From assembly GCF_028830055.1 (NCBI RefSeq), contig NZ_CP101655.1:4767757-4831756 (forward strand): a DNA stretch of 64,000 nt, given 5' to 3'. Origin of the DNA: Pseudomonas serboccidentalis (GTDB lineage: Bacteria > Pseudomonadota > Gammaproteobacteria > Pseudomonadales > Pseudomonadaceae). A program made the translations under genes and the position numbers. Position 1 is the stretch's first letter. The number at the start of each line of letters is the position of its first letter. The notes under the pieces were generated by a model that saw only the letters and a list, made by a program, of their open reading frames with translations, made no database searches and was not told where the DNA came from. Shown piece after piece: positions 8,051-15,943 of this stretch.

Positions 8051-8617
8051 TCATCGGGCAGCAGCATGACGCAACACTTCAATGCAGAACTCCATTTCAT
8101 AGGGCGGGACATTGCATTCGACGATGTCATGGGCGGCAACTTGCAGATGCACGCCGATAATGTCGGCACGGATCGGTTGCTGGCAAACATGCCGGTCAAC
8201 CAATACCGCAGTGTAGACCCGACGAGCCCCCAGCTGCGCCAAATAGGCACAGGTGCGCAGGAGTGAGTGGCCCTCAAACAGCACATCGTCGACAACAAGC
8301 AGGGTGGTATTGGCAAGATCCAGCTCTCCCAGAAGCGGGTTCTCGGTCAATTCCGTGTGTGCATGCAAGACCTTGAGGTCATCGGCATAGCGCTTGACCT
8401 TCAGGGGGTAAAGCGCCAGTTCTGGCTGACCGGTCTGACGCGAAAGATGCTGCCGCAAGCGCTGTGCCAGCGGCTCGCCGCGGCGCTGGATGCCAATCAG
8501 TGCCGCTTGAGCGGGCGGCAACAATATCGCCGCTTGGCGCGCCATCGCCTGCAGCACGCCATCGAGTTCATCGCTGTCATACAAGCGCAACCGCTGACTC
8601 GCAAGTGGAATGGACAT
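8051..8617 (-). CDS. PyrR-like phosphoribosyltransferase
   Basis: A 188-residue type I phosphoribosyltransferase. It has GIQRRGEPLAQRL and LKVKRYADDL as in PyrR/uracil phosphoribosyltransferase proteins. The PRPP loop reads VVDDVLFEGHSLL where PyrR normally has DDVLxTGRT: the Thr-Gly-Arg-Thr element is Glu-Gly-His-Ser, which may weaken catalysis or alter the substrate. The start at 8617 has AGGAG with a six-base spacer; an upstream extension to 8761 would be translated through the promoter region. It is first in the minus-strand set with the PRPP synthetase and acetate kinase genes. Confidence 0.75.
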   Translation of the reverse strand: MSIPLASQRLRLYDSDELDGVLQAMARQAAILLPPAQAALIGIQRRGEPLAQRLRQHLSRQTGQPELALYPLKVKRYADDLKVLHAHTELTENPLLGELDLANTTLLVVDDVLFEGHSLLRTCAYLAQLGARRVYTAVLVDRHVCQQPIRADIIGVHLQVAAHDIVECNVPPYEMEFCIEVLRHAAAR

Positions 8618-8747
8618 TGCCATCTCCTGTCGGAAACTGCTGCGTTCGGGGCATGAAAACCTCATGGAACCGGCATATATCAACACCCAGAGCGCCATGA
8701 AAATGCTGCTCCATGTTGCCAACGTAATCCCGCTCGGCCCGATCCTG

Positions 8748-8761
8748 TTGATATTGATCAA
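8748..8761. promoter_or_regulatory. FNR/Anr box TTGAT-ATTG-ATCAA
   Basis: A perfect match to the FNR/Anr consensus TTGAT-N4-ATCAA, 131 bases upstream of the pyrR-like start at 8617. Anr is the oxygen-sensing activator of Pseudomonas; binding here is inferred from the match. Confidence 0.7.
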
Positions 8762-8791
8762 GTATGGCGAAATGAAAGCTCAATCCATGAG

Positions 8792-8820
8792 CGGCGTTAC
8801 GCCATAGAACGGCGTTACGC
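8792..8820. repeat. Tandem CGGCGTTACGC elements, candidate operator pair
   Basis: Two identical 11-mers start 18 bases apart. Each contains the palindrome GCGT-T-ACGC. They sit between the two Anr boxes and could bind a dimeric regulator twice on nearby helix faces; no regulator gene is adjacent. Confidence 0.5.
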
Positions 8821-8826
8821 GCAGAT

Positions 8827-8840
8827 TTGACATAAATCAA
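8827..8840. promoter_or_regulatory. FNR/Anr box TTGAC-ATAA-ATCAA
   Basis: A strong FNR/Anr match, with C at the fifth base of the left half, as seen in many Pseudomonas Anr sites. It lies 133 bases upstream of the phosphoribosyltransferase at 8973 and could serve that arm of the divergent pair. Confidence 0.65.
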
Positions 8841-8972
8841 CGCCCGGGCGGCATCAACGGAGGACGCTGAATCGACACGGGTGCCTGATCCACAGTGCAG
8901 CAATGGACGTCGAGTCCTCCTGTCTGGAGTCAGCTCTCAACGCTTGTTACTCATCATCCGGGGAGGTTCTTC

Positions 8973-9680
8973 ATGACTCAAAGCCCCTCATTACAGACCA
9001 CGTTGAAGGACCGTACGGACGCAGGTCGACGTCTGGTGGAACCCTTGCTCAAATACGCGCATCGACCCGATGTCATCGTCCTGGCCTTGCCCCGTGGCGG
9101 CGTGCCGGTTGCCTTTCAAGTGGTCAAGGCCCTGAGCGTACGCCTGGACCTGATGCTGGTGCGTAAACTGGGCGTGCCGTCCAACCCGGAATTCGCCATG
9201 GGCGCCATCGCCAGTGGCGGTATTCAGATTCGAAATGAAGAAGCGCTGCGGGCCCACCCGATTACCCCGGCTGCATTCGATGCTGTGGTCGCGCATGAAA
9301 CACGGGAATTGCAGCGGCGCGAGCAGTTGTACCGGGGCGTCCGGCCACCCTTACAGCTCAAGGGGCAGGTGGTGATTCTGGTGGATGACGGGCTGGCGAC
9401 GGGCGCCTCGATGATGGCGGCGATCCGTGCGGTGCGTATGCAGGCACCTGCTCGCATCGTCGTTGCCGTGCCGATTGCCCCGCTGGAAACGGTGAATACG
9501 CTGAGCTTTGAAGTCGACGAGGTGATCTGCCCGCTCGTGCCTGAATGGATGATGTCGATCGGGTATTGGTACTTGAGTTTCCCCCAGGTCCCAGACGAAG
9601 AAGTCATTGATTTGTTGCAACTGGCCTGGCAGCGAGAAGCCGCCACCGGCGCCTCGGTTCAGGGGAGCGTTGATGATTGA
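8973..9680 (+). CDS. Type I phosphoribosyltransferase (ComF/Rv0571c-like)
   Basis: A 235-residue protein with RKLGVPSNPEFAMGA and the complete PRPP loop VILVDDGLATGASM (about residues 125-138). Proteins of this type are often fused to, or followed by, a dienelactone-hydrolase-like alpha/beta hydrolase and belong to oxygen-limitation stress loci in several bacteria. The start at 8973 is set by GGAGG seven bases upstream; an ATG at 8895 has none. The gene lies downstream of the Anr box at 8827, and its last codons overlap the start of a hydrolase remnant (9673). The base or nucleotide acceptor is unknown. Confidence 0.8.
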   Translation: MTQSPSLQTTLKDRTDAGRRLVEPLLKYAHRPDVIVLALPRGGVPVAFQVVKALSVRLDLMLVRKLGVPSNPEFAMGAIASGGIQIRNEEALRAHPITPAAFDAVVAHETRELQRREQLYRGVRPPLQLKGQVVILVDDGLATGASMMAAIRAVRMQAPARIVVAVPIAPLETVNTLSFEVDEVICPLVPEWMMSIGYWYLSFPQVPDEEVIDLLQLAWQREAATGASVQGSVDD

Positions 9681-9795
9681 GTCGTACAAAGTCGTGGCGG
9701 GCGCAACCCATCTTTTTGAAGAACCGGGAGCCCTTGAAGAGGTCGCCAGACTCGCTGGAGACTGGTTCGAGAAGCATCTGCACGGGCCCGATTGA
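9673..9795 (+). pseudogene. C-terminal remnant of a dienelactone-hydrolase-like alpha/beta hydrolase
   Basis: A 40-residue frame, overlapping the end of the phosphoribosyltransferase by eight bases, reads VVAGATHLFEEPGALEEVAR then LAGDWFEKHL. That is the C-terminus of small alpha/beta hydrolases, including the catalytic His in GATHLFEEPG. The nucleophile and acid regions are absent, so an in-frame deletion has removed most of a hydrolase gene that usually follows this kind of phosphoribosyltransferase. It may still be translated, but it cannot be an enzyme. Confidence 0.65.
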
Positions 9796-9811
9796 CAGCG
9801 CCTGAGCGGCC

Positions 9812-10378
9812 TCACACGCCAAACGGATAGGTTTCGTCTTCCGGCTCGAGTCGCTGACTTTTCGGCAGCGCCAGTGCTGTCACGGGTTGGGTCTGTTCAA
9901 TCCAGATCATGGCATCGAATTGATCGGCCAACATCGCTTCGAAGTAGTGACTGCCACGCTCGGTTTCAGGGCGGTAAATCACCCCGATGGCCCGTTCCAG
10001 CAAGGGTTTGGACAACACCCGGCGCAGCTCATTGCGCGCCGGGTCTCGCCAGTCGGTCAATGACGCCGGCACACCGGCCTTGAGGAACTGATGCTCCCAA
10101 CTGTCCGGGCGGGAGGGCCGGATGTCCTTGATGAGCATGTCGCCGTCCCAGTCATCGGCCGCAGCCACCTTGCCACGGTCGGTACTCATACCGATCAGAA
10201 CAGCATCGCGCCCATAAGCACTGCGGCACAGCTGACCGATGTTGAACTGCCCCTTCCAGCCCATTTCCGTCGCGGCCGCGTTGCCGATATGAGAGTTGTG
10301 CGCCCAGACCACGGCCTTGGCGTGCGGGCCCCGGTGTTCAAGCAGTGCCCGAAGCGTGTTTTCTCGGCACCGATTCAT
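9812..10378 (-). pseudogene. Erythromycin-esterase-like protein, N-terminally truncated
   Basis: The 188-residue frame matches only the C-terminal half of erythromycin-esterase homologues: AKAVVWAHNSHIGNAAATEM with the conserved His residues, GQLCRSAYG, the DSWEHQFL region, and RAIGVIYRPETERGSHYFEA near the end. Intact proteins are about 400 residues or more. The missing part ends exactly where the sucrose operon regulator begins: lacI stops at 10381 and an ATG at 10378 follows at once. An acquired operon or deletion has probably removed the front half. The remnant could still be read from the lacI transcript. Confidence 0.7.
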
Positions 10379-10380
10379 AA

Positions 10381-11373
10381 TTACAGTGATGCCCTGACCA
10401 CCAGTGGACAATCAACTGGTTGGGCGCCCGATACGTCGAGGGTCTCGATCAGGTGCCGTACAGCCTTGCGACCGATCTCGTAGTAGGGCAATTGCACCGT
10501 GGTCAGCGGTGGAATGAACAGCTCGGCAATACCGATCATGTTGTCATAGCCGAGCACCGCGACATCGTCGGGAATGTTCAGGCCACGGCCCAACAACAGC
10601 TGATAGGCACAAAAGGCAATGCGGTCGTTGCCACAGATCAGAATGTCAAATTGGGGACGCCCCTCAATGATGTGCCGGTCGAGGATAGCGGCTGTTTCAC
10701 TGTAGGCATCGTGATCGGAAAGGTCGTATTGCAGGAGCGCGTCAGGCGCCAGACCGAATGCCTGGCAGGCACGCTGCAGGCCTTTTTGTCGCAGCCCCCA
10801 GGCCAGGCTTTGTTTGGGCAGGTTGATACACAGAGGGCGTGTATAACCGAGGTTCAACGCGTGGTGTACGGCCCGATACTGTCCCATTTCGTCGTCTGGT
10901 ACATAGCTGACGAGACGGCTGTCATCTGCCAGGCAATTGGCGAGCACCAAGGGCTTGCTCTTCAATCGCTCGGGAATGGACACCTGGCGAAACCCCATGG
11001 CGCTGAAGATCAAGCCGTCCGGACGATGCGACAGCATCAGGTCGATGTTCTGGTCGGTGGGCGGGTTGCTTAGCAGGTTGAGGATAAAGACATTCCAGCC
11101 TGCTTGCTGCGCGGTCTGCTCAATGGACAGCAGCAACTCGACCGCGAAGGGTGTGGTCGCAGTGTCCAGCGCGAACACACCGATGGTTCGCGACTGCAGG
11201 TTGTCGCCGCGCATTTTGCGCGCTGACAGGCTCGGTACGAATTGCAGTTCATCAATGGCCCGACGCACCCGCAGAAGGGTTTCGGCGCTCAATTTTTCCG
11301 GCGTATTGAGCGCGCGAGAAACCGTCATCAGGGACACGCCGGCCAGCTGTGCAACGTCTTTCACTGAAGTCAT
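10381..11373 (-). CDS. LacI-family repressor of the sucrose operon
   Basis: A 330-residue regulator with a DNA-binding helix-turn-helix at residues 1-25 (SVKDVAQLAGVSLMTVSRAL), the hinge helix near 50-58 (SLSARKMRG), and a periplasmic-binding-protein-like effector domain to the end. It lies 75 bases beyond the GH32 gene as the last member of the minus-strand operon. The palindromic GTTAACGTTAAC at 17249 in the operon promoter has the central CG expected of a LacI-family operator and is its likely target. The effector is presumably sucrose or a fructose derivative. Confidence 0.88.
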   Translation of the reverse strand: MTSVKDVAQLAGVSLMTVSRALNTPEKLSAETLLRVRRAIDELQFVPSLSARKMRGDNLQSRTIGVFALDTATTPFAVELLLSIEQTAQQAGWNVFILNLLSNPPTDQNIDLMLSHRPDGLIFSAMGFRQVSIPERLKSKPLVLANCLADDSRLVSYVPDDEMGQYRAVHHALNLGYTRPLCINLPKQSLAWGLRQKGLQRACQAFGLAPDALLQYDLSDHDAYSETAAILDRHIIEGRPQFDILICGNDRIAFCAYQLLLGRGLNIPDDVAVLGYDNMIGIAELFIPPLTTVQLPYYEIGRKAVRHLIETLDVSGAQPVDCPLVVRASL

Positions 11374-11448
11374 GTGAGGCGAAATCGGTCAGGTTGACGC
11401 CGAATCATGACACATGGCCCCGGCTTCTCGCGACCCGCATGACGCCGC

Positions 11449-12951
11449 TCATAACCATCCAGAACCGAGAGACCACGCTTTGGCAATCGAGACACGCCCG
11501 CCACTCCCGTTAGCCAGAAGCTTCACGCCCAGACTGTCAGGCCGCGGATAGAGGCGACTGCTGAGGCTGAAGCGCCCGTTTTCGTCGAATACCTCGATGG
11601 ACGAGCGATCGAGGAACACGCGCAGTTCAAGTCGCTCTTGTGCCCGGTCTATCGATACGCTGCGCTGGCCGGTGACTTGCGCACCCGAGCGGCTACGGTC
11701 AAGCACCAGGCGATGCAATGATGCATCGTAGTAGAGCAGGGTTTCTTCACGACCATCGTCGCTGCAACGCAAAGCAACACCCAAGTGGCCGTCGGTGCAA
11801 CCGAGCAAATCCAGATGCACATGGATTTCGAGCATGTCGCCTTTCACGTCCGGCACCCACCGGGACCCCGTCCCATCCCACCAGAGCGTATTCGGCAATG
11901 GCGCCTTGCGTAGGGCGGTGAGCTCCCGCGCCGGATACACGCGAAGGCGATCGGCGCACAGTTCAAGTTCGCGCGGCAAACCGAGCATGCCGCACCAGTG
12001 ATGGTCCTGGCTCGGCATCGGGCTTTCCCACATGTCGAGCCACGCCCACACAAGGCGCCGACCATCAGCGGCCAGTAGCGTTTGTGCCGCATAGAAATCA
12101 TGGCCGTTATCCAGTTCGATAAAAGGCCCTCCCGTGAAGTGCCATTCGCTATCGAGTCGGCCCACTCGATAACCCGTCTGGTACTTGTTGAGCCGGTCGT
12201 AACCTTCGGCTTGCATGCCTTGGGGCGAGTACAGCAGTACATCGCGTCCACTCAGTCGAAACAGATCCGGGCATTCCCACATGTAGCCATCGCCCTCGCT
12301 GCCGCCGGACACATAGTCAAGGAACTCCCAGACGTGCAGATCCGTGGAACGGTACAACGGCAGCAGCGGCACATCGCCCAGACGTGCGCCGGCGATCAGG
12401 TACCAATAGTCATCTTCCTGCCATACCTTGGGGTCGCGGAAGTGCATGATGGTGTCTTGCGGCGCGGTGTCGATGACGGCGCCCTGTTTGACGAAGCGGA
12501 TGCCATCGCTACTGGTGGCCAGGCACTGCACTTGACGGATGAAGCGCTCGTCACCCACTTCCCCCAGCCAGGTGTGCCCGGTGTAGATCAGGGCCAGGGT
12601 ATCGCCACACACCACGGCGCTACCGGAAAAACAACCGTCACGGTCGAAGTCATCGCCGGGGGCCAGCGCAATGGGCAGGTGCTGCCAATGAACCAGATCG
12701 GCACTCTTGGCGTGGCCCCAATACATAGGGCCCCATTTCGCGTCGAAGGGGTAATGCTGATAGAACACGTGGTATTCGCCACGAAAGTACACGACTCCGT
12801 TAGGGTCGTTCATCCAGCCTGCCGGCGGGGCAATATGATAGCCGGGGCGATAATCGTGGATGACGCGAGACACGCCGTCACTCAGCGCACGCTGCGCAAG
12901 GTCAAGGGAAGAAGACATCGGGTCGCTCATGGTATTCAAAGACAAGGTCAT
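11449..12951 (-). CDS. scrB: Sucrose-6-phosphate hydrolase/beta-fructofuranosidase (GH32)
   Basis: A 500-residue GH32 enzyme hydrolysing sucrose or related beta-fructosides. Catalytic motifs are complete: nucleophile D49 in WMNDPNG, the RDP triad at 172-174, and acid/base E226 in WECPDLF. A C-terminal beta-sandwich follows (about 350-490). There is no signal peptide, so it acts in the cytoplasm on sugar brought in by the ABC importer encoded upstream. Its ATG overlaps the stop of the ATPase gene (ATGA), indicating translational coupling; an in-frame ATG at 12930 is the alternative. Because transport here is by ABC rather than PTS, free sucrose is the probable substrate. Confidence 0.88.
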   Translation of the reverse strand: MTLSLNTMSDPMSSSLDLAQRALSDGVSRVIHDYRPGYHIAPPAGWMNDPNGVVYFRGEYHVFYQHYPFDAKWGPMYWGHAKSADLVHWQHLPIALAPGDDFDRDGCFSGSAVVCGDTLALIYTGHTWLGEVGDERFIRQVQCLATSSDGIRFVKQGAVIDTAPQDTIMHFRDPKVWQEDDYWYLIAGARLGDVPLLPLYRSTDLHVWEFLDYVSGGSEGDGYMWECPDLFRLSGRDVLLYSPQGMQAEGYDRLNKYQTGYRVGRLDSEWHFTGGPFIELDNGHDFYAAQTLLAADGRRLVWAWLDMWESPMPSQDHHWCGMLGLPRELELCADRLRVYPARELTALRKAPLPNTLWWDGTGSRWVPDVKGDMLEIHVHLDLLGCTDGHLGVALRCSDDGREETLLYYDASLHRLVLDRSRSGAQVTGQRSVSIDRAQERLELRVFLDRSSIEVFDENGRFSLSSRLYPRPDSLGVKLLANGSGGRVSIAKAWSLGSGWL

Positions 12952-14093
12952 AGGGCGCGTGCGCGGACTGAGCGCAGAGGAATGTCATCCGGCAGGTTTC
13001 CAATGGCGTGTGGGTGGCGTTTCAAGGCCGTACCGTCGGCGTCGAACAGGTGCAGGTGGTCTGTGTCCAGTTGCAGTTCGACCCGATCACCTGCCTGCCA
13101 GCCGGCGCTGACCTCGCAACGACAGATCAGTGGCTCGTCCTGACCTGTTTCGAGGTGCACATACGTTTCGCTGCCCAGGTATTCGACCCCGGTCACGACG
13201 ATGCCGGCGGTTTCTTCCGCCGCTTTGAGCGATACGTGCTCCGGGCGAATCCCCAGGCTCATCAGCGTGCCCGCCGCCAGATCCGAGCTGTCGAAGGGCA
13301 GGGCGGCCATACCCAAAACGGGAGTATCGACCCGGCTGGTTTCGCCCGGGGCATGCAGGCGCGCCGGTAGAAAATTCATTCTGGGCGAACCGAGAAAACC
13401 GGCGACAAAGCGGCTGGCCGGGCGTTCATAAAGTTCGCGCGGTGAGCCGATCTGCTCAACGCGACCGCCATTGAGCACGACAATTTTGTCGGCCAGGGTC
13501 ATCGCTTCCACCTGATCGTGGGTGACGTAGATCATGGTCGAGCCCAGTCGGTCATGCAGTCGGGCGATTTCGTTGCGCATCTGCACCCGCAAGGAAGCAT
13601 CCAGGTTGGAAAGCGGCTCATCGAACAACAAAATGTCCGGTTCCCGCGCCATGGCTCTGCCCATCGCCACACGCTGACGCTGGCCTCCGGACAGTTCCTT
13701 TGGCTTGCGTTGCAGCAGGTTGTCCAATTGCAGAATCTGCGCAGTTTTCAGCACGCGCTCGCGCAGGCTGGTCTTTTCCGTCTTGGCCAGTTTGAGACCA
13801 AAACTGATGTTGTCGTAGACGCTCATGTGCGGGTACAGCGCATAAGACTGAAACACCATGCCGACGCCACGTTCGCGCGGCTCCAGGTCGTTGACCCGCC
13901 GCCCGTCTATCAGCAGGTCGCCGGTGCAGATCGAATCCAGCCCGGCGATCAGCCGCAGCAGAGTCGACTTTCCGCAGCCCGAAGGGCCGACGAACACCAC
14001 GAACTCACCCGCAGCGATCTCCAGGTTGATGTCGCGAAGAATCCGCACGCCGCCCAGTTGTTTGTTCACGTTGTCCAGTTTCAATTTGATCAC
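12948..14093 (-). CDS. Sugar ABC transporter ATPase, MalK/UgpC type
   Basis: A 381-residue ATPase that powers the importer encoded by the next three genes. Walker A is GPSGCGKST (about residues 36-44), the signature is LSGGQRQRVA, Walker B is ILLFDEPLSNLD, and the switch His is in YVTHDQ. A C-terminal regulatory TOBE/OB domain follows from about residue 235. The start is GTG at 14093, with AGGA nine bases upstream. It overlaps the hydrolase gene downstream by four bases. Confidence 0.92.
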   Translation of the reverse strand: MIKLKLDNVNKQLGGVRILRDINLEIAAGEFVVFVGPSGCGKSTLLRLIAGLDSICTGDLLIDGRRVNDLEPRERGVGMVFQSYALYPHMSVYDNISFGLKLAKTEKTSLRERVLKTAQILQLDNLLQRKPKELSGGQRQRVAMGRAMAREPDILLFDEPLSNLDASLRVQMRNEIARLHDRLGSTMIYVTHDQVEAMTLADKIVVLNGGRVEQIGSPRELYERPASRFVAGFLGSPRMNFLPARLHAPGETSRVDTPVLGMAALPFDSSDLAAGTLMSLGIRPEHVSLKAAEETAGIVVTGVEYLGSETYVHLETGQDEPLICRCEVSAGWQAGDRVELQLDTDHLHLFDADGTALKRHPHAIGNLPDDIPLRSVRARAL

Positions 14094-14120
14094 GATGCTG
14101 TTCCTTGTATTTGTTGGGCA

Positions 14121-14963
14121 TCAACCCTTTAACGCGCCGGCAGTGAGACCGGAAACGATTCGGCGCTGGAAGATCAGCACCAGAATCACCAGTGGGACGG
14201 TGACCAGCACCGACGCAGCCATCAACAAGCCCCAAGGCAACTCATGGGGGCTGCCGCCAGAAATCAAGGCGATGGCGACCGGCACCGTGCGTTGGGTGTC
14301 GGTGAGGGTGAAGGTCAGGGCAAACAGGAACTCGTTCCACGCGGCGATGAAGGCCAATAAACCAGTGGTGACCAGGGCGGGCCAGAGCAGCGGCAACAGC
14401 ACGCGGGTCAGCGTGACCCAAGGCGAGGCGCCATCCATGATTGCCGCTTCCTCCAGTTCATGGGGCAATTGCCCCATGAACGTGGTCAGCACCCAGACGG
14501 TGAACGGCAGGGTAAAAATCGTGTAGCTCAGGATCAACGCCCAGGACGTGTTGTACAGGCCCAGGGCACGGATCACTTCGAACAGCCCCGACAGCACCGC
14601 GACCTGAGGAAACATCGACACCCCAAGAACTATCATCAAGACCGTGCCACGCCCACGGAATTTCACCCGGCCCAAGGCATAGGCAGCGGTCAGGCTGAGG
14701 AACAGCGCCAGCGTCACCACGCACAGCGCAACCACCAGCGAATTACCAATTGCCCGCAGGAATGAGGCTTGGTGAAGGACCGCCGCGTAATTGGAGAAGT
14801 CCGGGTTTGCGATCCAGTAGCTCACCTCGAACAAGGCGCTCGACGGTTTCAGCGAAGTCACGATGGCGTAGTAGAAAGGGAAGACCGCATACAGCAGCAA
14901 AACTCCGATCAGACACCAGAATCCGAGGCGCAACAGCAATTTTTTCAGTAGGCGCAGGTTCAT
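14121..14963 (-). CDS. Sugar ABC transporter permease, MalG type
   Basis: A 280-residue inner-membrane permease with six predicted helices and the cytoplasmic EAA loop near residues 170-190 (ELEEAAIMDGASPWVTLTRV) that docks on the MalK-type ATPase. The start at 14963 is supported by GGAGG seven bases upstream and by the ATGA overlap with the other permease; the frame is open farther upstream, but only as an out-of-frame reading of the neighbour. Confidence 0.9.
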   Translation of the reverse strand: MNLRLLKKLLLRLGFWCLIGVLLLYAVFPFYYAIVTSLKPSSALFEVSYWIANPDFSNYAAVLHQASFLRAIGNSLVVALCVVTLALFLSLTAAYALGRVKFRGRGTVLMIVLGVSMFPQVAVLSGLFEVIRALGLYNTSWALILSYTIFTLPFTVWVLTTFMGQLPHELEEAAIMDGASPWVTLTRVLLPLLWPALVTTGLLAFIAAWNEFLFALTFTLTDTQRTVPVAIALISGGSPHELPWGLLMAASVLVTVPLVILVLIFQRRIVSGLTAGALKG

Positions 14964-15922
14964 GACCGGACCTCCAGTTGACGACGTCCGAGGTAGAGAT
15001 AAAGCATGGCGATCACCGCAACGACCAGAAACAGCAGCGTCGAGGCCGCGCTGCCGTAACCGACGTCCTGGAACTCCACCAGGTGCTGGCGGGCATACAC
15101 CGACATGCTCATGGTGCTCGACGAGTTCGAGGTCAGCACATAAATCACGTCGAATACCCGCAGGGAATCGAGGATGCGGAAGATCGCCGCCACCAGCAGT
15201 GCAGGCATCAACAGGGGAAGCGTGACGCGCCAGAATACTTTCAGCGGATGAATGCCATCGACCCTGGCGGCTTCGTAGCAATCGCTCGGCAACATCTGCA
15301 ACGCCGCCAACATCAGTAGCGTGACAAACGGGACGGTCTTCCACACGTCGACGATGATCACTGCCCACATCGACAGATCCGCATCTGCCGTCCAGGCCAG
15401 AGGTGCGTCAATCAGGCCGAGGCTCAGCATCAGGTGATTGATGATGCCGAACTGGTCATTCAGCATCCATGACCAGATCTTCGCCGAGACAATGGTCGGA
15501 ATCGCCCAGGGAATCAGAATCAACGCGCGCACGAGGGAGCGGCCAGTGAACTTGATGTTCAACAGCAACGCCACCAACAGCCCAAGGACGACTTCCAGCC
15601 CCACCGACACCACAGTGAAATACAACGTGTTGCGCACAGCGTTCCACCATTGTGGATCGACGAGGATGCCCGACCAGCTGGAACCGTCGTGGAACAGATA
15701 ATTGCTCAAGCCAATGAAGGTTGCGCCACCGGTGTCCGCCAGGCTGGCGTCGGTCAGGCTGAACCAGAATGTGCGCAGTAGCGGCCAGGCCGCCACCAGG
15801 GTCAGACACAGCAACATCGGTGTCAGAAACAGCCAGGCGGCACGTACTCGGCGACGCTGTATGGGCGTTTCCCTGGTGAGCAGGCGCTCGTCACAGGATG
15901 CATGGGTAGTAGAGACAGACAT
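14960..15922 (-). CDS. Sugar ABC transporter permease, MalF type
   Basis: A 320-residue permease, partner of the MalG-type protein in a heterodimer. It has an N-terminal cytoplasmic stretch, a first helix at about 30-50 (AWLFLTPMLLCLTLVAAWPL), and the EAA loop DCYEAARVDGIHPLKVFWRV near 215-235. It overlaps the next gene by four bases and lies 21 bases downstream of the binding-protein gene. Confidence 0.9.
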   Translation of the reverse strand: MSVSTTHASCDERLLTRETPIQRRRVRAAWLFLTPMLLCLTLVAAWPLLRTFWFSLTDASLADTGGATFIGLSNYLFHDGSSWSGILVDPQWWNAVRNTLYFTVVSVGLEVVLGLLVALLLNIKFTGRSLVRALILIPWAIPTIVSAKIWSWMLNDQFGIINHLMLSLGLIDAPLAWTADADLSMWAVIIVDVWKTVPFVTLLMLAALQMLPSDCYEAARVDGIHPLKVFWRVTLPLLMPALLVAAIFRILDSLRVFDVIYVLTSNSSSTMSMSVYARQHLVEFQDVGYGSAASTLLFLVVAVIAMLYLYLGRRQLEVRS

Positions 15923-15943
15923 GGTGATTTCCTTCCTTGTGGC

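Larger units (their letters stand above)
8618..8972. promoter_or_regulatory. Divergent control region with Anr boxes and tandem palindrome
   Basis: This 355-base region separates the pyrR-like gene (minus) from the second phosphoribosyltransferase (plus). It contains two FNR/Anr-type sites (8748-8761, 8827-8840) and two copies of CGGCGTTACGC (8792-8802, 8810-8820) between them. I see no convincing gene in it. The layout suggests shared low-oxygen activation of both arms plus a second regulator. Confidence 0.6.
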
